A stretch of DNA of 36,138 nucleotides, taken from positions 1-36,138 of the forward strand of contig NZ_JAAFZA010000098.1 of assembly GCF_015356865.1 (NCBI RefSeq). The letters are read 5' to 3'. How positions within the stretch are numbered: position 1 is the first letter of the stretch; each line of letters opens with the position of its first letter. This document shows positions 1-7,685 of this stretch, piece after piece. The notes beneath the pieces are model-generated. The model was not told the origin of the DNA. It saw nothing but the letters and a program-made list of their open reading frames with translations, and made no database searches. The position numbers and the translations under genes were made by a program. This DNA comes from Catenulispora pinisilvae. GTDB taxonomy: Bacteria; Actinomycetota; Actinomycetes; Streptomycetales; Catenulisporaceae.

Positions 1-120
1 GGTCCCGAGGCAGGCCGCGGCGGCCGGATCCCGGTCAACCCCAGCGGCGGCCTGAGCTCCTTCGGCGAGGCGATCCCGGCCCAGGCCATCGCGCAGGTCT
101 GCGAACTGACGTGGCAGCTG
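1..120 (+). pseudogene. 3' fragment of a thiolase / lipid-transfer-type gene
   Basis: The frame open from the first base reads PVNPSGGLSSFGEAIP followed by AQAIAQVCELTWQL. This matches the C-terminal part of thiolase-like proteins (NPSGG, then the loop that is GHPLGATG in true thiolases, then QVxEL..QL). The GHP histidine is absent, as in some lipid-transfer or thiolase-like relatives. After WQL the expected continuation (RGQ..., GLFGHGSS near the end) is missing, and the same frame runs without a stop into the FUSC gene. I read this as the edge of a thiolase gene that lost its 3' end. The part left of the window cannot be seen. An alternative is an intact unusual fusion gene. Confidence 0.5.
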
Positions 121-198
121 CTTGACCAGCTGTTCCTCCAACAGCTCCAACTCGGCACGTCGCGGTCGTCCTCGGCGGCGATTCTTGAGGCATGTGAT

Positions 199-1752
199 GT
201 GCCGGCCATCGGGGCTCACGACGGTTTCGAAAGGCCGCGGCATGCGAGGGCTGTCGAGGCTGCGGAGCTGGCTGAGGTTCTTCCGAGGCCTCGACATGCC
301 CGGGCTATTGATGCTGCGACAGATTTTGCCGGCATCATCGAGCCGCGTGATGCGCGAGCCATCGAGGCCGCAGCGGTCCACGGCGCTTACGAGCTGATCG
401 ACGCGGTTGCGCTGACGCTCCCGGCCGGCGCTGATGCCGCCGCGGCTTTCGAGGCCACCGCGATCGGCCCCATCGATGCTCTGCGAGCTCCGCTGCCGCG
501 CTTTGCAGCGGCTGCCGTGGCACTCGCGGATCTGGCCCTCGCCCGCTCGGACGGGCACCCGGTCCCCGCCTCCGCGGCCCGCGAATTCACTTCCCAGCAC
601 GCCGCGAGCGCCAGCAGGCCACCAGCCGCATCCCAGCACGCCGCGAGCGACATGATGCCGCCAGCCGGATCCCAGCGTGCTGCGAGCGCCATGATGCCAC
701 CCGCCGGATCCCGGCATGCCGCGAGCACCACCACGAGGCCGCCCGCCACGTCGCAGCGTGCCGCGAGCACCACGAGGCCGCCCGCCGCATCCCAGCCATT
801 CGCCCCGGCCGTGGTCCTCATCCAAGGCCGCCTCCCCGGATCCGCCGCCGTCGCCGGCGCGCTTCCCGCCCGGGGCCGGTGGAATCCGCTGAGCCGGGCG
901 TCGCTGCCGACGCGGCAGGCGGTGCAGGTGGCGCTGGCCGGGGCGCTCGCGATCGTCCTCGGACGGCACTTGTCGGAGACCCGCTATTACTGGGCCGTCA
1001 TCGCCGCCTTCGTCGCGTTCGGCGGCACCGCCACCCGATCGGAGACCTCGCACAAGGCGCTGGCGCGGGTGCTCGGAACGTCGGTGGGGATCGCGGTGGG
1101 CCTCGGCCTCGGCGAGCTGACGAGCGGGCACACGCTCCTGTCCGTCGTCGTGATCGTCGCCAGCATGTCGTGTGGGTTCTACGTCGTGAACCTGACCTAC
1201 GCGGGCATGATCTTCTTCGTCACCATCATGGTCGCGCAGCTCTACGGGGTGCTGCACGAGCTCTCGTCCAGCCTGCTGGAGCTCCGGCTGAAGGAGACGG
1301 CGCTCGGCGCGCTGGTGGGGATCATCGTCGGACTCGTCGTGCTGCCCACGAGCACCCGCGACACCCTGGACGCCGCCGAGCGCGCGTTCTTCGACTCGGT
1401 CGTCGAGCTTCTGCGGGCCAGTGCGGCGGCACTTGATGATGCCGATGAGCCCGCGACCCAAGACCTCTCGGGGCACGTCCGCGCGATGGAAGAACGCATG
1501 CGTCAGCTCGCACTCGTAGCGCGTCCAATGACCAGGCCCCTGATATCCGGCGCCGATACGGCCCGCGTCCGGGAGCGGCTTGCCGGGTACGCCTCGATCG
1601 CTCGACGTGCGCGGGCGCTCGCCGACGTTCCGCTGCGGCTCGTCGGCGGCCGGACGTCGGGGGCCGGGCTGGCCGGCACCTATCGCGCGCTGGCCGCGAG
1701 CATCGAGGGACGAGTGGTGGTTCCCGGCGCTTCCGATAGCGTTCTGGTGTGA
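199..1752 (+). CDS. FUSC-family membrane protein, C-terminal half only, with repetitive N-terminus
   Basis: From about residue 225 the protein matches the second membrane domain of FUSC (fusaric-acid-resistance-like) transporters: PTRQAVQVALAGALAIVLG, a YYWAVIAAF helix, a TRSETSHKALARVLGT loop, then about four more hydrophobic helices ending LVVLPTSTRDT and a cytoplasmic helical tail. Members are normally about 650-750 residues with two such domains. Here the first is missing, replaced by about 220 residues of Ala-rich repeats. The start is uncertain: the frame stays open to the window edge through a thiolase fragment, so position 199 is only the first ATG. The stop overlaps the GTG of the next gene by four bases. 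It could be a decayed gene; the intact C-terminal half and repeat conservation at protein level suggest it may still be translated. Confidence 0.6.
   Translation: MPAIGAHDGFERPRHARAVEAAELAEVLPRPRHARAIDAATDFAGIIEPRDARAIEAAAVHGAYELIDAVALTLPAGADAAAAFEATAIGPIDALRAPLPRFAAAAVALADLALARSDGHPVPASAAREFTSQHAASASRPPAASQHAASDMMPPAGSQRAASAMMPPAGSRHAASTTTRPPATSQRAASTTRPPAASQPFAPAVVLIQGRLPGSAAVAGALPARGRWNPLSRASLPTRQAVQVALAGALAIVLGRHLSETRYYWAVIAAFVAFGGTATRSETSHKALARVLGTSVGIAVGLGLGELTSGHTLLSVVVIVASMSCGFYVVNLTYAGMIFFVTIMVAQLYGVLHELSSSLLELRLKETALGALVGIIVGLVVLPTSTRDTLDAAERAFFDSVVELLRASAAALDDADEPATQDLSGHVRAMEERMRQLALVARPMTRPLISGADTARVRERLAGYASIARRARALADVPLRLVGGRTSGAGLAGTYRALAASIEGRVVVPGASDSVLV
232..393 (+). repeat. 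three 54-bp (18-residue) coding repeats
   Basis: Units start at 232, 286 and 340. Each begins with RPRHARAVEAA, RPRHARAIDAA or EPRDARAIEAA. The arginines and alanines use different codons in each copy, so the protein is more conserved than the DNA. That supports translation in this frame. Confidence 0.75.
592..789 (+). repeat. five 39/42-bp in-frame tandem repeats
   Basis: Units begin at 592, 631, 670, 709 and 751 and encode SQHAAS followed by a variable stretch and PPA. All keep frame (13, 13, 13, 14 and 13 codons). They form a Ser/Ala/Pro-rich, probably disordered linker just before the FUSC membrane domain. Confidence 0.85.
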
Positions 1753-2294
1753 GCGAACCCAAGTACCGCACCGCCACGGCCGCCGACGTGCCGTGGCTCG
1801 TCCAGCTGATCGAGTCCGCCTATCGCGGCGAGTCCAGCAAGGCCGGGTGGACCACCGAGGCGCACCTGCTCGACGGTCAGCGCACTGACGAGGACGACGT
1901 CCGCGCCGTCGTGGAGACCCCCGACAGCCGGATCATCGTCGTCGAGCTGGCCGGCGAGCCGGTCGCCTGCTGTCAGCTCCAGCACCGGGGGACGCACGCG
2001 TACTTCGGGATGTTCGCCGTCCGCCCCACGGCTCAGGGCACGGGGCTGGGCAAGAAGGTCATCGCCGAGGCCGAGCGGGTGGCGCGCGACGAGCTCGGGC
2101 TGAGCGTCATGGAGATGACCGTGCTACGGCAGCGGGCCGACCTGATCGCCTGGTACGAGCGGCGCGGGTATGTGCGGACCGGCGAGGTGAAGCCGTTCCC
2201 GTATGGGGATGAGCGGTTTGGCAAGCCGCGTCGGGACGACCTGGAGTTCGCGGTGCTGAGCAAGGATTTGGTGCGGCGCTCGGTGTCTGCTTAG
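1749..2294 (+). CDS. GNAT-family N-acetyltransferase
   Basis: This 181-residue protein has the GNAT fold: an N-terminal start (YRTATAADVPWLVQLIESAY), a beta-strand VACCQLQHRG, motif A FAVRPTAQGTGLGKKVI with the Q-x-x-G-x-G acetyl-CoA loop, and a late motif IAWYERRGYVRTGE typical of motif B. It should transfer an acetyl group from acetyl-CoA to a small-molecule or peptide amine; the acceptor cannot be told. The GTG start at 1749 overlaps the TGA of the FUSC gene (GTGA), so translation is probably coupled. Its TAG stop overlaps the TAA of the convergent MerR gene by three to four bases. Confidence 0.85.
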   Translation: MSEPKYRTATAADVPWLVQLIESAYRGESSKAGWTTEAHLLDGQRTDEDDVRAVVETPDSRIIVVELAGEPVACCQLQHRGTHAYFGMFAVRPTAQGTGLGKKVIAEAERVARDELGLSVMEMTVLRQRADLIAWYERRGYVRTGEVKPFPYGDERFGKPRRDDLEFAVLSKDLVRRSVSA

Positions 2295-2818
2295 TCGGCG
2301 TCGGCGGCGGTGTTGGCGACATCGACATCGACATCGACATCGACATCGACGTTGGTAGCGCCACCGACGTCGTTGATACGCGACTTGAACTCCGGACACT
2401 CGACGAGCGGCGTGTGGCGGCAGGTGGACGCGTGGCGCAGGCTGTCGCGCATGCGGGTGAGGCGTGCGATGTCCTCATCCAGCGCGGTGGCCTTCACTGC
2501 CAGCTGCTTGCGGAGTTCCGTGTCGGACGGCGTGCTGACGAGGAAGCGCGCGATCTGCGTCAGCGTGAAACCCGCGGCCTGTGCGCAGCCGATGAGGGTG
2601 AGGCGGTCGAGGACGTCGGGGCTGTAGGCGCGGCGCAGGCCGTTGCGGCCGCTCGACTCGATCAGGCCGCGGCGTTCGTAGTACCTGAGGGCTGACGCCG
2701 CCATGCCGGTCTGCGCGGCCACTTCGGCGATGTCCAGCTCCGGTCGCCGTCCCGATGCCGGCGCTGTCCGGAGGCCGCCTGCGACGTTTCCTGCGACGCC
2801 GCCCTTGACTTGAACCAT
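2291..2818 (-). CDS. MerR-family transcriptional regulator
   Basis: The 175-residue protein has a winged-helix MerR domain at about residues 28-95 (LDIAEVAAQTGMAASALRYYERRGLI, then GLRRAYSPDVLDRLTLI), a dimerisation helix (about 105-138) and a short effector tail with two cysteines (STCRHTPLVECPEFKSRI) that could bind metal or sense thiol chemistry. The N-terminus is about 25 residues longer than usual. The C-terminus ends in alternating Val-Asp encoded by a hexamer microsatellite. It is divergent from the esterase gene, 58 bp apart, and a palindrome overlaps its own start codon. It most likely controls itself and the esterase. The inducer is unknown. Confidence 0.88.
   Translation of the reverse strand: MVQVKGGVAGNVAGGLRTAPASGRRPELDIAEVAAQTGMAASALRYYERRGLIESSGRNGLRRAYSPDVLDRLTLIGCAQAAGFTLTQIARFLVSTPSDTELRKQLAVKATALDEDIARLTRMRDSLRHASTCRHTPLVECPEFKSRINDVGGATNVDVDVDVDVDVANTAADAD
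2318..2350 (-). repeat. hexanucleotide microsatellite encoding (Val-Asp)n
   Basis: Five perfect ATCGAC units (2321-2350) after a GAC lie in the 3' end of the MerR gene. On the coding strand they give an alternating VDVDVD tail. Copy number could vary without breaking frame. Confidence 0.9.
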
Positions 2819-2833
2819 GCTTCAACTTACAGC
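2805..2833 (+). promoter_or_regulatory. candidate MerR operator and esterase promoter
   Basis: A -35-like TTGACT (2805-2810) and a weak -10-like TACAGC (2828-2833) are 17 bp apart. Between them lies the palindrome TTGAA-N6-TTCAA (2810-2825), the position MerR proteins use. It covers the regulator's own ATG (2816-2818). The MerR link is inferred from placement. Confidence 0.5.
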
Positions 2834-2876
2834 CTGGAGGCGTTCCACCCAACCCCTCCGGGAAAGGTCCTCAGCC

Positions 2877-3891
<1,015 letters not shown>

Positions 3892-3902
<11 letters not shown>

Positions 3903-3942
3903 CCCTCGGTCTTAACCCCGGTCTTAACCCCCGGTCTTAACC
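3892..3942 (+). repeat. four 12-13 bp repeats carrying the esterase stop codon
   Basis: Units of CTCGGTCTTAACC and close variants start at 3892, 3905, 3918 and 3930. The first TAA (3900) is the esterase stop. Further TAAs at 3913, 3925 and 3938 lie in the other two reading frames, so nothing can read through on this strand. Confidence 0.9.
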
Positions 3943-3969
3943 GCAGACCTCACGACCGGGCACCGCTGC

Positions 3970-4983
3970 TCAACCGCCCGCCAACCCCGCGATCTCCCCA
4001 TCCGAAGCATTGCCACCCGTGCAAACCACCGCGACGCGCTGCCCCGCGAAGCCGCCCGGATCGGCCAGCACCGCCGCCAGGGCCGTGGCGCCCGCGCCCT
4101 CGGCGAGGGTGTGGGCGTGGGTGGCCATCACGCGCTGCGCGTGGGCGATCTGCGCGTCCGAGACCAGGCGGAAGTCCGCGACGTGTTCGCGCATCAGCTG
4201 TTGCGGGAGCTCGAAGCCGCGGCCTGTCGCCAAGCCCTCGATCACGGTGCGGTTGGGGCGCTGGACGCAGCCGCCCGTGCGCCACGAGTCGTGCGCCGCC
4301 GGTGCCGCGCTCGATTGGACCGCGATCACCCGGCAGTGCGGAGCGACCGTGGCGGCCACCAGTCCGGCGGCGGCCGCGCCGGTACCACTACCCACCGGGA
4401 CGATCACCGCGTCCAAATCCGGCTGTGTCGCGAAGATCTCCAGATAGGCCGTCCCCACACCGGCCATCAGCGCCGGGGTGTCGCCGGGGCTGACCAGCTG
4501 CATCCCTTCTGTGGCCGCCAGTTCCTCGGCGTGCGCCTGTGCGCCGGCCATGTCCGCGCCGTGCAGCACCACAGTCGCACCGAGTGCGCGCACCGCCCGC
4601 ACCTTCTGCTCGTTGGCCGCCGCCGGCATCACGACAGCGCAGCGAGCGCCGAACACCGAGCACGCGTACGCCAACGACTGCGCGTGGTTCCCCGTGGAGT
4701 ACGTGGCAAGCCCCCGCGAGCGCTGCTCCGGCGACATCGTCGCCAGCAGCGTGAGGCCGCCGCGGACCTTGAACGCGCCGATCGGCTGGACGTTTTCGTG
4801 CTTGACATGGACCGTGGCGCCCGCCAGCTCGTTCAGCGCGGGATAGGACCACATCGGGGTGGCGGGCAGGTGCTCAGCCAGCAGTTTCCGGGCGGCGACG
4901 ACATCGGCGAAATCGAGTGCGGGAGGATTGAGTGCGGGAGGGTCGAGTGCGGGAGGATCGAGTGCGGGAGGCATGAGGCCCAT
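3970..4983 (-). CDS. PLP-dependent threonine/serine dehydratase-like enzyme
   Basis: The 337-residue protein belongs to fold-type II PLP enzymes (IlvA/TdcB-like). Lys72 in IGAFKVRGG is the Schiff-base lysine, TYSTGNHAQSLAY is the substrate/PLP loop, PVGSGTGAAAAG is the phosphate-binding glycine loop, and VVCTGGNASDG is the C-terminal PLP contact. It probably deaminates a hydroxy-amino acid such as threonine or serine. There is no C-terminal ACT domain, so it resembles catabolic forms. The N-terminus is a five-residue repeat (PPALD four times), a tandem repeat that lengthens the protein; start could be ATG 4983 or ATG 4974. It is divergent from a broken LysR gene that was probably its regulator. 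Confidence 0.87.
   Translation of the reverse strand: MGLMPPALDPPALDPPALNPPALDFADVVAARKLLAEHLPATPMWSYPALNELAGATVHVKHENVQPIGAFKVRGGLTLLATMSPEQRSRGLATYSTGNHAQSLAYACSVFGARCAVVMPAAANEQKVRAVRALGATVVLHGADMAGAQAHAEELAATEGMQLVSPGDTPALMAGVGTAYLEIFATQPDLDAVIVPVGSGTGAAAAGLVAATVAPHCRVIAVQSSAAPAAHDSWRTGGCVQRPNRTVIEGLATGRGFELPQQLMREHVADFRLVSDAQIAHAQRVMATHAHTLAEGAGATALAAVLADPGGFAGQRVAVVCTGGNASDGEIAGLAGG
4914..4973 (-). repeat. 15-bp tandem repeats in the dehydratase N-terminus
   Basis: Four close copies of a 15-bp unit (GAGTGCGGGAGGATC on the plus strand) encode repeated PPALD at residues 5-24. Frame is kept. Confidence 0.85.
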
Positions 4984-4991
4984 CCTCGGCC

Positions 4992-5471
4992 GTGGCCACC
5001 CATAGGTCTAATGCCGATTTTCCGGGGCGGCCATCGACCGGATCGATAGATTCGCCGTGTGCTCGACGTGCCCGCCTCCGTGTCCCCGAGCGGGCCGAGG
5101 AGATCCTGGGCCGGATGGACGTGGCCGAGGCCGAGCTGGACGCCATCAGTGGGCTGCGAGCCGGCCGGGTGCGGCTCGCCGCGTTCCCCTCCGCGCTCGG
5201 TACGTTCGTCCCGTCCGCGTTCGCGGCGTTCGCCGCCGCGCACCCGGGCCATGTGGCGGTGCAGGCACTGGTCGCGGCCGGGCTGGGCGTCACGACGCTG
5301 CCGGGCCTGGCGCTGGCCGCGCAACGGAATCCGGCGGTGCGGGCGGTGGCGCTCGCCGGGCATGAACGGTTGGTCAGCGCGGCGGTGCACGGCGATCCGC
5401 CGGACACGCCGGCGACTACCGCACTCCTCAGCGAACTCGCTCGGTTCGCCGCGCTGCCGCTGGTGGCATGA
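4992..5471 (+). pseudogene. decayed LysR-family regulator
   Basis: The frame preserves two pieces of a LysR regulator. One is the linker helix and start of the effector domain (RAEEILGRMDVAEAEL, then GLRAGRVRLAAFPSALGTFVP, then FAAAHPG). The other is the C-terminal lobe (VQALVAAGLGVTTLPGLALAAQRN, with VRAVAL and LVSAAV). The winged helix-turn-helix that should precede is absent, and about 80-100 residues are missing between HPG and VQALVAAG. At about 160 residues it is half the family length. The joins keep frame, so this looks like deletion rather than frameshift. It would not bind DNA. Its place next to the dehydratase fits a former local regulator. Confidence 0.8.
5033..5047. promoter_or_regulatory. 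candidate LysR-type box (T-N11-A)
   Basis: ATCGACCGGATCGAT is a near-perfect dyad (ATCGA/TCGAT) and contains T-N11-A (5034 and 5046), the LysR consensus. It lies between the dehydratase and the decayed LysR gene, about 50 bp upstream of the dehydratase start. The binding protein appears to be lost. Confidence 0.4.
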
Positions 5472-5510
5472 CTGGCGCTTAGGCACGACGCTAAATCGAG
5501 CGAGCGCCTA

Positions 5511-5690
5511 GCTACCCGACAACGCAAAGCGCGAGCGAGGGCCTCGGCTACCCGACAACGCCAGCGCCAACGGGCGCTTCGGCTACCCGACAACGCCAGC
5601 GCCAACGGACGCTTCGGCTACCCGACAACGCCAGCGCCAACGGGCGCTTCGGCTACCCGACAACGCCAACGTCAGCGAGCGCTTCGGCTA
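5511..5690. repeat. 35-bp tandem array with a hairpin in each unit
   Basis: Units begin at 5511, 5546, 5581, 5616 and 5651, and a sixth starts at 5686 inside the DUF302 gene's stop. The consensus contains GCTACCCGAC followed by AGCGCC-AACG-GGCGCT, a 6-bp stem with a 4-base loop flanked by GCC/GGC. Unit 3 has one mismatch and unit 5 is diverged. On the minus strand every unit carries the TAG of the DUF302 gene's end. It fills the gap between the convergent LysR relic and DUF302 genes and may act as a terminator region. Confidence 0.9.
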
Positions 5691-6101
5691 CCCGACAGCC
5701 GCCGAACCGGCCGCCGTCCGAACCACCTGCGCGAGCCCCGCCTCCACAGCCTCGACAGCAGCCTTACTCTCCCCACCGAGCCCATGCCGCTCGGCCACCC
5801 ACGAGGCGCGGTTGTACGTCAGCCACACCTTGCCGCCCTCGTCCTCCCAGGCGAGCGCCTTCACCGGCAGGTCGATCCCGCTGGTCTGCCGGTCCTGCAT
5901 CAGCGGGGTCCCGCCGCGCGGGTTGCCGAAGATCAGCAGCTCCGTCGGCCGAAGCTCCATCCCCACCTCGGCGGCACCGCCCGCGTGGTCGATCCGCGCG
6001 AACACCCGCAGCCCGGCCCCGGTGACCACCGCCTGCAAGCGATCGATCGTCTCGCCGACGCTCCAGCCGCTGGCCACCGTCTCCATCCCGTGGTCGTCCA
6101 T
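5688..6101 (-). CDS. DUF302-domain protein
   Basis: This 137-residue protein matches the DUF302 family along its length: an N-terminal SVGETIDRLQAVVTGAGLRVFARIDHAGGA, the core GMELRPTELLIFGNPRGGTPLMQ, and KALAWEDEGGKVWLTYN. Its molecular function is unknown; these small proteins are often found near redox or stress genes. I place the start at ATG 6101 because AGAGGAA sits at the right distance upstream; a TTG at 6119 would be the longer form. It follows rskA on the same strand, 88 bp apart, and is probably the third gene of the sigK operon. Its stop codon is copied in a 35-bp array. Confidence 0.87.
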   Translation of the reverse strand: MDDHGMETVASGWSVGETIDRLQAVVTGAGLRVFARIDHAGGAAEVGMELRPTELLIFGNPRGGTPLMQDRQTSGIDLPVKALAWEDEGGKVWLTYNRASWVAERHGLGGESKAAVEAVEAGLAQVVRTAAGSAAVG

Positions 6102-6111
6102 CGGTTCCTCT

Positions 6112-6200
6112 CTGCTCAAGCCGCTTCTGCCCAGGCCATTTCTGTTCAGGCCGTTCTGCTCAAGCCGTTTCTGCCCAGGCCGTATCTGCTCAGGCCGGCA
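6112..6200 (-). repeat. six 15-bp repeats around the rskA stop codon
   Basis: Units of about CTGCCCAGGCCGTTT (plus strand) start at 6112, 6127, 6142, 6156, 6171 and 6186; the third is one base short. The last overlaps the rskA TGA (6190-6192). The array fills the gap between rskA and the DUF302 gene. Confidence 0.88.
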
Positions 6201-6945
6201 TCGGCAGCAGCATCACCGGCGTCGTCGTGGGCTGAGTCGAACCGCCGGCCGGCTCCACGGTCAGCCCGATGGTCAGGGCGTCGCCCAGACCGTGGGCCAC
6301 GACCGAGTCCGAGGCGGTCGCGGGCAGCACGCCGCCCGAACGCGTCCCGGACGGTCCGATCATCCACAGCTGATACGCCTTGCCCGGCGCCAGTCTCGCC
6401 AGTCCGGCGACGCTGATCGCGGCCTCGTCGCGGGATCGGGACACCAAGACGGTGCCGGTCCCCCCGGTGCTCACGCTCGCGCTGTCGGAGTGCGCGTCCG
6501 GCGCCGACAACAGCTGCGAGATCGTGGTGCTGTGCTGCCGGGCCTGGTCGATCTGGTTCTGCTGGTCGCTCACCCGGATCCCCAGCACCGCCACCACGAC
6601 CGCCATAGCGGCGGCCAGCCCCCACCCGGCGGCGGCGAACCAGCGGCGCCGGGGCGGCCGGGCGGACGCGGATGCGGACGCGCGCAGCGGGCCGTGGTCG
6701 ACCAGCGGCGGGATCTGCCGGGTGACGGCGATCCGGGCGTCGACCGCGGCCTTCAGCCGGGCCGGCGGCGTCTCGGCGGCGGCCGAGGCCAGCAACGCCG
6801 CGGTCTCCCGCAGCTCGGCCACTTCGGCGGCGCACGTCGGGCACTGGGCCAGGTGACGTTCGAAAGCCGCACGCTCGTCCGGTTCCAGCGCGTGGCACAC
6901 ATAGGCGCCGGTCAATGAGTGGACTTCCGGATCCATCGCGCTCAT
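6190..6945 (-). CDS. rskA: anti-sigma-K factor RskA
   Basis: The 251-residue protein has the RskA layout. The N-terminal cytoplasmic zinc-finger-like anti-sigma domain holds HSLTGAYVCHALEPDERAAF and HLAQCPTCAAEV, with the H-x3-C-x2-C motif. One membrane helix is at about residues 104-124 (AAAGWGLAAAMAVVVAVLGI), then an extracytoplasmic RskA C-terminal domain (ISVAGLARLAPGKAYQLWMIG). It should hold SigK at the membrane until proteolysis releases it; the redox-active CxxC is a known sensing candidate in this family. Its ATG overlaps the sigK TGA (ATGA), so the two are co-translated. The start could be the second Met (6936). Its stop region is duplicated in 15-bp repeats. Confidence 0.93.
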   Translation of the reverse strand: MSAMDPEVHSLTGAYVCHALEPDERAAFERHLAQCPTCAAEVAELRETAALLASAAAETPPARLKAAVDARIAVTRQIPPLVDHGPLRASASASARPPRRRWFAAAGWGLAAAMAVVVAVLGIRVSDQQNQIDQARQHSTTISQLLSAPDAHSDSASVSTGGTGTVLVSRSRDEAAISVAGLARLAPGKAYQLWMIGPSGTRSGGVLPATASDSVVAHGLGDALTIGLTVEPAGGSTQPTTTPVMLLPMPA

Positions 6946-7526
6946 CCTCCCACCCCCAGGCAGTCGCGGAGCCGGGCCAGCCCGTCGCGCAGACGGGTTT
7001 TCACTGTGCCCAGCGGCGTGTCCAATAGATGCGCTACCTGCGAATAGGTGTATCCGCCGTAGTAAGCCAACGTGACGGACTGGCGTTGCAGTTCCGTCAG
7101 CCCTTCCAGACAGTGGCGGACCCGCTGCCGGTCCAGCCGCGCCTCGACCGCCTCGACCACCTGGTCGAACGGCGCCTCGACCATCAGCTCGGCGGCCCGG
7201 GCCTCGCGGCGGGTGGCGGCGTCGGCCGAGCGCACCCGGTCCACGGCCCGGGCGTGCGCCATGGTCAGCGCCCAGGCCCGGGCCGAGCCGCGCGCGGCGT
7301 CGAAGCGGCTGGCGGTGCGCCAGATCTCGACCAGCACCTCCTGGGCCACCTCCTCGGCCTGCGCTGGATCGCGCAGGACCCGGCGGGCCACGCCCAGGAT
7401 CGGGCCGGCGAGTTGTCCGTAGACCTCGTCGAAGGCCTCGCGGTCGCCGAGCGCGACGCGGTGGAGGTGGGACTCCAGCGACGCCTCTTCTCCAGTGTCG
7501 GCTTTGGAGCTGGTACGTCCGAGCAT
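6942..7526 (-). CDS. sigK: ECF RNA polymerase sigma factor SigK
   Basis: The 194-residue ECF sigma factor has region 2 (FDEVYGQLAGPILGVARRVLRDPAQAEEVAQEVLVEIW, with the -10-recognition helix) and region 4 (LTELQRQSVTLAYYGGYTYSQVAHLLDTPLGTVKTRLRDGL). Pairing with an overlapping RskA identifies it as the SigK type. It directs polymerase to the three CCAATCC-N16-CGAAT/C promoters nearby. I start it at ATG 7526 (MLGRTSSKAD). A GTG at 7598 in the same frame sits exactly where transcription from its promoter should begin, so a longer leaderless form is possible. The ATG at 7607 overlaps the -10 and cannot be used from this promoter. Confidence 0.92.
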   Translation of the reverse strand: MLGRTSSKADTGEEASLESHLHRVALGDREAFDEVYGQLAGPILGVARRVLRDPAQAEEVAQEVLVEIWRTASRFDAARGSARAWALTMAHARAVDRVRSADAATRREARAAELMVEAPFDQVVEAVEARLDRQRVRHCLEGLTELQRQSVTLAYYGGYTYSQVAHLLDTPLGTVKTRLRDGLARLRDCLGVGG

Positions 7527-7604
7527 CGGCCCTCGTCTCCGCTCCTGGAGGCAGTCCGCGGCGCTGTGCCGCACCGCCTCTTGCGATTCTCGCCTCACGA
7601 TTCC

Positions 7605-7633
7605 CATTCGGTGCCGAAGGCGTCCTGGATTGG
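7605..7633 (-). promoter_or_regulatory. SigK-type promoter of the sigK-rskA operon
   Basis: On the minus strand CCAATCC (7633-7627) is followed after 16 bp by CGAATG (7610-7605). The same motif and spacing recur upstream of the oxidoreductase and the fasciclin gene, which implies autoregulation by SigK. Confidence 0.75.
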
Positions 7634-7650
7634 TCTGAACGTGTCGGATT

Positions 7651-7679
7651 CCAATCCGCGCCGAGCGCCGCTCCGAATG
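7651..7679 (+). promoter_or_regulatory. SigK-type promoter of the molybdopterin oxidoreductase gene
   Basis: CCAATCC (7651-7657), 16 bp, CGAATG (7674-7679). The -10 overlaps an ATG at 7677, which rules that codon out as start. The next ATG, 7686, is 7 bp downstream of the -10, so the mRNA is probably leaderless. Confidence 0.75.
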
Positions 7680-7685
7680 GGCGGC

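Noticed and set aside
1..243. Minus-strand reading frame from ATG 243 running off the left edge (with a basic RRRGRPRR stretch)
   Set aside because: The plus strand of the same DNA carries a clear thiolase signature, and the minus frame has weak codon bias and no family resemblance.
387..821. Minus-strand ORF of 144 codons with a repetitive sequence
   Set aside because: It is the antisense of the 39-bp coding repeats; the plus frame continues into the FUSC domain.
5511..5690. CRISPR array
   Set aside because: The 35-bp units are contiguous with no variable spacers and no cas genes are present.
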